Assembly (NCBI GenBank): GCA_029933115.1
Contig: JAOZOT010000138.1
Span: 1 to 6,835 of the forward strand
Source: Anaerolineae bacterium
Lineage (GTDB): Bacteria > Chloroflexota > Anaerolineae > E26-bin7
Reading direction: 5' to 3'
Length of the DNA: 6,835 bases
Of this stretch, positions 1 through 6,500 are shown in pieces (the first letter of the stretch is position 1; every line of letters begins with the position of its first letter). The notes beneath the pieces are model-generated. The model ran no database searches. It was given only the letters and a program-made list of their open reading frames with translations, and was not told where the DNA came from. Both the position numbers and the translations under genes were made by a program.

Positions 1-233
1 TGATGCTCATCAGCCAGCGGGGCGAGTTGGGCGAGTTCAACCCGGCCCAAATTGCGATGGGCCGTGCCGCCCGGCCAGTGCTGGACGCCCTGGACATCCA
101 GCACTTTACCTTGCGGCGCCTTGACGAGGTAGCCACCCTGATGGACGGGGCTGTCAAGACGGCTTACACCGCCCGGCGGCCGGTGGCCCTGTTCCTCTCG
201 ACGGCAATGGTGGGGTGGAAGGAAGAGGAATGA
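1..233 (+). CDS. Sulfopyruvate decarboxylase alpha subunit (ComD-like, ThDP pyrimidine-binding half), 3' fragment
   Basis: The window opens inside this gene; only the last 76 or so codons, ending in TGA at 231-233, are present. The ATG at 3-5 is probably internal, because ComD-like chains are about 170 residues and the visible part matches their C-terminal half. The stretch RGELGEFNPAQIAMGRAARP matches the RG-x-x-GE-x-x-x-x-Q-x-x-MGRA segment typical of ComD/phosphonopyruvate decarboxylase-type ThDP enzymes, and is followed by the usual 'LDALDI' and a final strand ending in ALFLST. By family knowledge this chain supplies the pyrimidine side of the ThDP site and works in the cytoplasm as a heteromer with the beta subunit encoded immediately downstream. 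Sulfopyruvate to sulfoacetaldehyde is the best-known reaction; phosphonopyruvate or another 2-oxo acid is possible. The family call is fairly secure, the substrate is not. Confidence 0.82.
   Translation, partial: MLISQRGELGEFNPAQIAMGRAARPVLDALDIQHFTLRRLDEVATLMDGAVKTAYTARRPVALFLSTAMVGWKEEE
221..229 (+). promoter_or_regulatory. Ribosome binding site candidate for the decarboxylase beta subunit
   Basis: A purine-rich GGAAGAGGA in the last codons of the alpha subunit lies 7 bases before ATG 237 and 4 before GTG 234. The spacing favours ATG 237. A second weak candidate, GAGG at 246-249, lies 2 bases before ATG 252, too close to be convincing. Confidence 0.4.
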
Positions 234-235
234 GT

Positions 236-257
236 GATGAGGGATGAGGCGATGGGG
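236..257 (+). repeat. Short GATGAGG tandem repeat at the beta-subunit start
   Basis: GATGAGG occurs at 236-242 and 243-249, with a variant GATGGGG at 251-257. The repeat spans three possible start codons and encodes the non-conserved beginning of the beta subunit. It looks like slippage-prone filler between the two genes and is the main reason the start cannot be fixed by eye. Confidence 0.5.
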
Positions 258-866
258 AGTAAGGGACAAAGGACCGGGGACAGGGAGCTCGTCAATCGTT
301 TGGAGGCGACGCGGCATCTGGTGAGCCGGGCGCCGCAGGCGCTGATTGTGGCCGGCCCGGGTAACGCCAAGTTCGACTTGGTAGCCACCGGCGACAGACC
401 GCAACACTTCTACGTCTGGAACAGCCTGGGGCTGGCTCCGTCTATCGGGCTGGGGCTGGCGCTGGCTCAACCGGAGCAACAGGTCATCGTCTTGGACGGC
501 GACGGGGGTACGCTGATGAACCCCGGCGCGTTGGTGACCATCGCCCGCCTGGCCCCGCCCAATCTGCTGCACATTGTGTGGGACAACGGTCAATATCAGT
601 TGACCGGCGGACAACTCACTGCCACCGCTACAGTGACCGACTTGGCCACTATAGGGCGGGGGGCGGGCCTCCGGCACGTGGCAACGGTAACCACCATGAG
701 CGAATTCAAGGCTGGATTGGAGATCTGGCTGGCAGAACCGGGGCCGTGGCTGGTGGTGGCCAAGATAGACGACAGTTCTGCCCCCGCCCGTCCACCCAAG
801 GATCCGGTCTGGATCAAACTACGGTTTATGGAAACAGTGAGCAAAGTGGCGAGATCGGCCGAGTGA
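237..866 (+). CDS. Sulfopyruvate decarboxylase beta subunit (ComE-like, ThDP diphosphate-binding half)
   Basis: The gene encodes about 209 residues, slightly longer than typical ComE chains (about 185-190). The C-terminal ThDP-binding fold is clear: an N-terminal strand ALIVAGPGN, then FYVWNSLGLAPSIGLGLALA, then the diphosphate/Mg-binding motif beginning LDGDGG (GDG near residues 88-90) and closing with WDNGQY (DN near 116-117), followed by TGGQ. The 29-30 residue GDG-to-N spacing is normal for the family. It should pair with the upstream alpha subunit to decarboxylate a 2-oxo acid, probably sulfopyruvate. The start is uncertain. ATG 237 lies 7 bases after a purine-rich GGAAGAGGA; GTG 234 directly abuts the alpha stop; ATG 252 and TTG 300 are alternatives. 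Homology only becomes convincing around residue 20 (RLEATRHLV), so the first residues may be untranslated. The gene is translationally linked to the alpha gene, and the downstream gene is convergent. Confidence 0.83.
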   Translation: MRDEAMGSKGQRTGDRELVNRLEATRHLVSRAPQALIVAGPGNAKFDLVATGDRPQHFYVWNSLGLAPSIGLGLALAQPEQQVIVLDGDGGTLMNPGALVTIARLAPPNLLHIVWDNGQYQLTGGQLTATATVTDLATIGRGAGLRHVATVTTMSEFKAGLEIWLAEPGPWLVVAKIDDSSAPARPPKDPVWIKLRFMETVSKVARSAE

Positions 867-886
867 GAGGCTGAGGCGGCAGGCGA

Positions 887-3502
887 TTACCCTCCCCCAT
901 CCCCTTCAGCGGTCTCGGCCAGCAGCTTCTCGACCAGCGCTTCCTCCTCACTCAAACTGCTCACCTGGCCATCCAGTCTGGCGGCGCGCAGAGCGTCCAG
1001 AATCTGCCGGTAAATAGGCCCCGGCTCTACACCCCTCTCTTGCAGCCAGGCTCCGTCAATCTCGGGCTTGATGTGTTGCAGGCGACGATGGTAAAGCTCC
1101 AGGCGCTCTCGTATCAGAGCAGAGTCGGAGGCTACCCATATCAGAAAGATACTCCGGCCGGAGAAGGGGGACAGCAATTGGTAAACGGCACTGGGTGGGA
1201 GGTCCCTTTCGGCCAACCTGGGCACGAGGGCCCGCAATTCACCGACCTCGCGCAGGCAGGCCGCATCGTCGCGGGTGATCTTGAGCCGCTTGATCAGCGT
1301 CTCCAACTCCTCGGGGATCAGCCGGTAGGTCAGGAGGGCCAGGTAGTGGAGGGGTGACGTCTGCTCTCCGCTATCGGGCCTCCAGTCTCCGGCATCCAGA
1401 GCCTCTCGGAGACGCTGGTATTTCCTGCTGAGCCAGTCATTGCAGCGCAAGGCAGGGTGTATCTGGGCCAACGCTCCCAGTTCCTCCAAGCGGCCCAGCC
1501 CCTTTTCGGGTTCCGCTTCCTGAAGGATCAGATACAACTCGTGGCGGATCCTTTCGCCGCTGACGCGGTCGAGCAACCCCAAGGCGTTCTCTATCAACTC
1601 TTCCGTGCGCTCTTCGATCTTGAACCCCAGACGCTGCTCCAGACGCGCAGCCCTGAGTATGCGGGTGGGGTCCTCGACAAAGCTCAGGCTGTGCAGCACC
1701 CGGATCAGCCCGTTCCTCAAATCCTGCTCGCCCCCGTAAAAGTCCAAAAGCTCGCCGTAGTGCTCTGGGTCGAGCCGAATGGCCAAAGTGTTGATGGTAA
1801 AATCGCGCCGGTGCAGGTCCAGTTTGATGGAGCTCCGTTCGACCTGGGGCAGGGCGGTAGGGTGTTCGTAGAACTCGGTCCTGGCGGCGACAAAGTCAAT
1901 GGAAGAGACCGAGAGTTGCTCGCTTTGGGCTTTGTCGAAGATCAGCTTGGCCGTGCCAAAGCGGGCGTGGCTGCGCACCCGACCTCCGATCTGACGCGAG
2001 AGGCGTCTGGCCAGCTTGATGGCGTCTCCCTCGACCACCAGGTCAATATCCAGAGTCGGTGTACCCAGAAGGAGGTCGCGCACAAAGCCGCCTACGAAGT
2101 AGAGAGAGTAACCCATCTGGCTGGCTATCTGGCTGGCCTGCTGGATCACTTCTAGCAGTGGAGCGGGCAGGGCCTGCTCGATGAGCTGAGCTATCTCGGT
2201 TGCACGAGGGCGTTTATGAGGCGGTGTGCTCCACAGCTTGATCAGATCGGTGCGGGTGACAATGCCGATGACCTCGCCATCTTTCACCACGGGCACCTGG
2301 CCCAGGCCATGCTCCATCATCACCTGCTGCAAGCGGGCTACCGAGTCCTCTGGAGAGACGCTGACATCGCCTTTGTGCATGTAGAGACGGATGGCCGCCC
2401 CTCCCAGCCGATGGTGAAGGGCTTTGTCAATTTCTCGCCGGGTGAGGGTGCCCACCACCTGACCGTTCTCTACCACGGGGAAACCCTCGTGCCCATAGCG
2501 GCGCATCATCTCCTCCGCTTCGGCCACAGTGGTCTCGGGCGACAGGGTGTGCACCCCATAGGACATGATCTGGCCCACAGTGACTGTGGGTTTGACGTGC
2601 TTTTGCAAGAGGTCGAGGAGTTGTTGACGGGTGTCGGCCAAGGTTCGGCCGCGGATCAGGGCCGCAGCCGCCCGGTCGTGTCCCCCGCCGTTCAGGTGAG
2701 CGGCAATTTGCGCCACGTCAATAGCCTCGGAAGAGCTACGGGCTACGAACTGGATGTGGTCATCCATTTCGACCAGGAGAAAGAGGGCAGCGGGGTCAAA
2801 GATGTCCCTCAAGCGGTGAGCCAAAGTGGAAATTTCCTCAACGTACTCTGAGACGGCGGCTGTGGCGATGACCACCGAGTGACCCGCAAAGTCGAGAGCC
2901 TGACTGTTCTCCAGCAGTTGGTTGTAAAGCTGACGCTGCTTCTCAGTGAGAGGATGGTGCAAAAAGTTGTTGACCACCTCCAGGTTGGCTCCTTGCTCCA
3001 GAAGCCAGGCCGCACAGCGCAGGTCTCGCGGGGTGGTAGTTGGGTAGGACAGGGAGCCGGTATCCTCGTAGATGCCCAGGAGCAGCAGAGTGGCCTCGAT
3101 GGGTGAGAGGGTTATATTGGCCTCGCAGATCTGTTCCACCAGGATAGTAGCCGTGGCTCCCGTCTCGCCACCGCTATAGGTCATTCCCTCCTCGAGCTCG
3201 CGGGAGAGGGGGTGATGGTCAATGATGCGCACCTCAGTCTCACGGCTCATACCCTTGAGGTGAGGAATGGCCTGGGTGTCTACCAGGATGACCCGCCGGA
3301 TAGGCCCTCGTGGCAACTCGTCGTGCTGGAGGAAAGGCAGCTCATCCCAGTAGAGGGTCAGAAAATCGCGCAGGTTGCGGTTGGGGCGCCGGGGGACTAC
3401 CGGCTTGGCCTGGGGATATAGTTTGGCCGCACCCAGCAGCGAAGCCAGAGCGTCAAAATCTGTATTCTCGTGAGTCAGAATGACTTCTATCTCGCGGGCC
3501 AT
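887..3502 (-). CDS. DHH phosphoesterase-CBS-tRNA nucleotidyltransferase (CCA- or A-adding) fusion protein
   Basis: An 871-residue cytoplasmic protein with three modules. (1) DHH/DHHA1 phosphoesterase, about 1-300. Motif I is HENTDFDALAS (11-21), followed by VDTQ (D75), IIDHHP (D95-H96-H97), YEDTGS (D147) and the DHHA1 signature NGGGHDRAAAA (271-281). All metal ligands look intact, so oligonucleotide phosphodiesterase activity is plausible. (2) CBS pair, about 308-423, a likely adenine-nucleotide sensor. (3) Class II nucleotidyltransferase, about 450-871: GGFVRDLLLG (471-480) with catalytic D485 and D487, RRD (565-567), DFYGGEQDL (587-595), EDPTR (610-614, nucleotide-selection motif) and ERIRHEL (650-656). 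This order matches the long A-adding enzyme of Aquifex (about 820 residues). It matures or repairs tRNA 3' ends; whether it adds CCA or only A cannot be decided here. The ATG at 3502 is supported by DHH motif I starting at residue 11. The gene overlaps the upstream STAND gene by 16 bases. Confidence 0.93.
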   Translation of the reverse strand: MAREIEVILTHENTDFDALASLLGAAKLYPQAKPVVPRRPNRNLRDFLTLYWDELPFLQHDELPRGPIRRVILVDTQAIPHLKGMSRETEVRIIDHHPLSRELEEGMTYSGGETGATATILVEQICEANITLSPIEATLLLLGIYEDTGSLSYPTTTPRDLRCAAWLLEQGANLEVVNNFLHHPLTEKQRQLYNQLLENSQALDFAGHSVVIATAAVSEYVEEISTLAHRLRDIFDPAALFLLVEMDDHIQFVARSSSEAIDVAQIAAHLNGGGHDRAAAALIRGRTLADTRQQLLDLLQKHVKPTVTVGQIMSYGVHTLSPETTVAEAEEMMRRYGHEGFPVVENGQVVGTLTRREIDKALHHRLGGAAIRLYMHKGDVSVSPEDSVARLQQVMMEHGLGQVPVVKDGEVIGIVTRTDLIKLWSTPPHKRPRATEIAQLIEQALPAPLLEVIQQASQIASQMGYSLYFVGGFVRDLLLGTPTLDIDLVVEGDAIKLARRLSRQIGGRVRSHARFGTAKLIFDKAQSEQLSVSSIDFVAARTEFYEHPTALPQVERSSIKLDLHRRDFTINTLAIRLDPEHYGELLDFYGGEQDLRNGLIRVLHSLSFVEDPTRILRAARLEQRLGFKIEERTEELIENALGLLDRVSGERIRHELYLILQEAEPEKGLGRLEELGALAQIHPALRCNDWLSRKYQRLREALDAGDWRPDSGEQTSPLHYLALLTYRLIPEELETLIKRLKITRDDAACLREVGELRALVPRLAERDLPPSAVYQLLSPFSGRSIFLIWVASDSALIRERLELYHRRLQHIKPEIDGAWLQERGVEPGPIYRQILDALRAARLDGQVSSLSEEEALVEKLLAETAEGDGGG

Positions 3503-6500
3503 GCCTTCAACCTTTCACTGCCGTAGGGTGGGCCAGGGGGTGAGGGCCTTTGGCGCCCCACCCCGACTTTCGACCTGAGGCCTACCAGAAGGGGCGGGGC
3601 TCTTCTGTATTCGCCCGCCCGAACCACAGGTCCAGGCGGCCGGGGACAGGCCACGCCGCTCTTCAACGCCTCGGCCGCCCGGCGTGGTCTGCCGTGCGGC
3701 ATTTCCGGCCAGAAAAAGAGAGCGGGAGCCACCACCACCCGAAACCCAATGAGGTCGTGCCAGCTGCCGGGCTCGACCCTGCTGCGGTAGGGGCAGCGGG
3801 CGTCGTTTCGATCGCCGTGCCACGACCCGCCCCGCAACACCCGGAGAAAGATACCCTCGGGATCCTCACGTTCATCAGGCTGATAAGGCAGACCGTAATC
3901 GGGCTTCGGCCAGTCGGTGCCCCAGCGGGTGTTGGTCCACTCCCACACGTTGCCGATCAGGTCCAGCACCCCGTACGGGCTTCGCCCGGCAGGATAGAGG
4001 CCCACCGGGGTGGTGGCTCTGGCCGGTCCCTCCCAGGTGTTGGCCTTGTTCTCATCCCAGTCGTCCCCCCAGGTCCAGGTGCGCCGGGGCAGAGGGTTTG
4101 GCTCTCGCCGGCTCTCATCCCCATCCAGGAAGAGCCCACCCCGCGCTGCCTTCTCCCACTCTGCCTCGGTCGGTAAACGAACCACAAACCGCCCTTCCCG
4201 CACCCCCTCCACCAATTCCTCCGGCCAGCCGCCTCCACTGCCGATTCGCTCATTCGCCCATTCGCGCATTCGCTCCGTCAGCCAGCGGCAGTAGGCCACC
4301 GCCTCGTACCAGGTGACCCCCACCACGGGCTGGTTGGGGCGGTTGAAGCGCGGGTCGTGCCAGAACATGGGCCTGTCCCGGCGGTCCGGCGGGCGGCCCC
4401 AGCCTTCTCCCTCTCCCTGCCGCCAGGCCCACCCGGCCTCGGTCCAGTAGTCCTTATGATCGTATCCTCCGCCTTTTTTGTCAACGAAGAGAGCGAACTG
4501 GGCATTGGTCACCGGGTAGCGGGCCATGAAGAACTCAGGGACGTGGATCTCGTGTACGCCCTCCTCGGCCTCCAGCCAGGCGAAGAACACATCACGCAGC
4601 CACTCTTTTGTCTCACCTTCAGGGGGCTTGTAGGTTCCATCCTCGATGCGCTCCCAGGTGAACTGCTTCCAGCGCTCCACTTCTTCGGATGGGGAGCCCA
4701 TGAGGAATGTCCCGGCGGGCACTTTTACCAGGTCCGGCTTCAGGGTGCACACTCCTGGGCGGGGGTCGCCCAGAGCGCCCAGGGCTTCTCCGGCCTGGAT
4801 GCGGGCCGGGACGGCAAAGGCGGGGTTTTCGTCGGCGATGGCCGGGAGCAAGCGCTCCACAACGCGCTCCCGCAGTTTCCAGCCCAGGGGGGAGCGTGCG
4901 GCGTCGGCCAGCCCCCGGGCGGTCAGGATCAGGGAGCGGTAAGGGGTGTCTGGGGGGTCTTCCACGTTCAGGAGCGACTCCAGTATTCCTCTGGCCTTTT
5001 CCGGATCCTGAGTGCTCAGGTGGCCGATGGTCAGCAGTACCGTCTCCTCCCACCAGTCCCAATCCTGCTCCAGGGACTGCAGCACCTGCTCATCTGGGTT
5101 AGGTGTGCGGCCCAGGCCCCGGGCGGCCAGGTATTCCTGAAAGGCGCGGCGGTAGAAGCTGAGCGTCTCCCCTAATTCGCGCATCAGGTAGGTGCGCTCG
5201 ATGACCCAATCCAGAAAGACCTCAGCCCTTTTCCGTGCTTCCCGCTCCTTCTCCTCCCCCGCCCCTTCCTGGAAGTGAGGGGCCAGGAGTTCCTCCACCT
5301 CCAGGCGGCGCATCTCCAGGGTGTTCTCTTTCTGCCAGTGGAAGGCCACTTCCTCCAGAGGGAGGCGTTTCTCCTTGACGCTCATATCATCCAGCCAAGA
5401 GGGAGGGGCGACCAGCCGACGCCCCCAGCGGGCATCCCAGCCCAGAAGTAATTCGGTGCAGGTGTCGTAGAGATCGGCCCGGCCTTCGGGGAGTTTCCCC
5501 ACGTTGAAGTGCACGATGACCATCGCCGTGAGGAGCAGGGGGTTGTCGGCCAAGGCCCGCACTTGTTCTTTCTCCTCCAAGCGGCGTAGGAAATCCTCGG
5601 TGTTCTCCTGAGCAGCACGGGTGCCCACCCCTAGCACGGCCTCGTTCCAGCGACGCACAAAGGTGGCAATATCCTCTGGCCAGCGCAGAGGCTCTAGCCA
5701 GTCCTCGTGGAAATCCCCGCCCAGACGAGCCGCTCCCTGATACCCCTCCGGGCGGCAGGTAGCGACGAAGCGGCACTTATCGTAGCGCCGGGAGAAGAGG
5801 GTCACCGTCTCGGAGATGAACTGCCGGTCGGAGAAACGGGCCACTTCATCCAGGCCGTCCAACAGCAGCAGGCAATTCCCCTCCTCCAGCCGCCGCTCAA
5901 GGTAGCCATCCGCCAGGTCCAGGTGACGGAAATGGTGGTTCAGGTAATCGAGGAGTAGGTCGGGGTTGGGAGACTCTTTCTGGGCGTCGGACAGGCCCCT
6001 GAGGTAAAGCCCGAAGCCGCTCAGAGGAAGCAGGACGGGCAAAGGTAACGGCCTGGGCTCCCAACCCAGGTTTCTGTGCACCAGGGCCGGTCGGCGGTCG
6101 CGCAGGGCCTGGGCCAGAGTGAGGGCTACGTAGCGCAGAAAGGTGCTCTTGCCGGAACCGGCCTCGCCGACGATAATCAGGCAGCGGTATTTGGGTAAAA
6201 GCTCGGCCACCGGCACAAGACGCTCCTCCTCCCGGGCCATCATCAGCCCTATCTCCCCGCCCCGAGGCAGGCGGCCCAGACCGGGGGCGGCCTCACCGGC
6301 CGCAAAGAGGGGCACATAGATGCTCTCCAGAGAGACCACGGTCACCTTCTCTCTGGCGATGCCCTTGATCTCCAGGCGCTCGCACTTGTCGAGCACATCT
6401 TTGAGCAGAGCGCGAGTTGGCCGGTCGGGGCCTGGCCCCAGCCGGGCTATCAGATTGCGTCGCCGGTCCTCTATCCAGGTAGTGATCCCTTTGGCCCAGG

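Noticed and set aside
867..886. Bidirectional terminator between the convergent genes
   Set aside because: The 20-base gap contains no stem followed by a T run on either strand, so termination must rely on other signals or lie inside the gene ends.
1457..2851. Two plus-strand open frames (1457-2155 and 2216-2851) opposite the tRNA nucleotidyltransferase gene
   Set aside because: They mirror strongly conserved CBS, DHH and nucleotidyltransferase motifs on the other strand and show no protein family features of their own.
3503..3730. Internal promoter for the tRNA nucleotidyltransferase gene
   Set aside because: Only weak, poorly spaced -35/-10 look-alikes (for example around GAATAC on the minus strand) are visible, not enough to call.
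3550..4176. A plus-strand open frame opposite the FGE end and tail
   Set aside because: It has no motif or convincing ribosome binding site. The minus-strand frame carries the recognisable domain over most of this span.
3733..4740. Active formylglycine-generating enzyme
   Set aside because: The closely spaced catalytic cysteine pair in the segment after GGS is absent, with only C1003 present. A ligand-binding C-type-lectin-like role is more likely, and no sulfatase is nearby.
4357..5175. A 272-codon open frame on the plus strand opposite the NACHT-FGE gene
   Set aside because: It is antisense to conserved helical and FGE-sulfatase sequence, has no recognisable domain, and is explained by the GC-rich composition suppressing stop codons.
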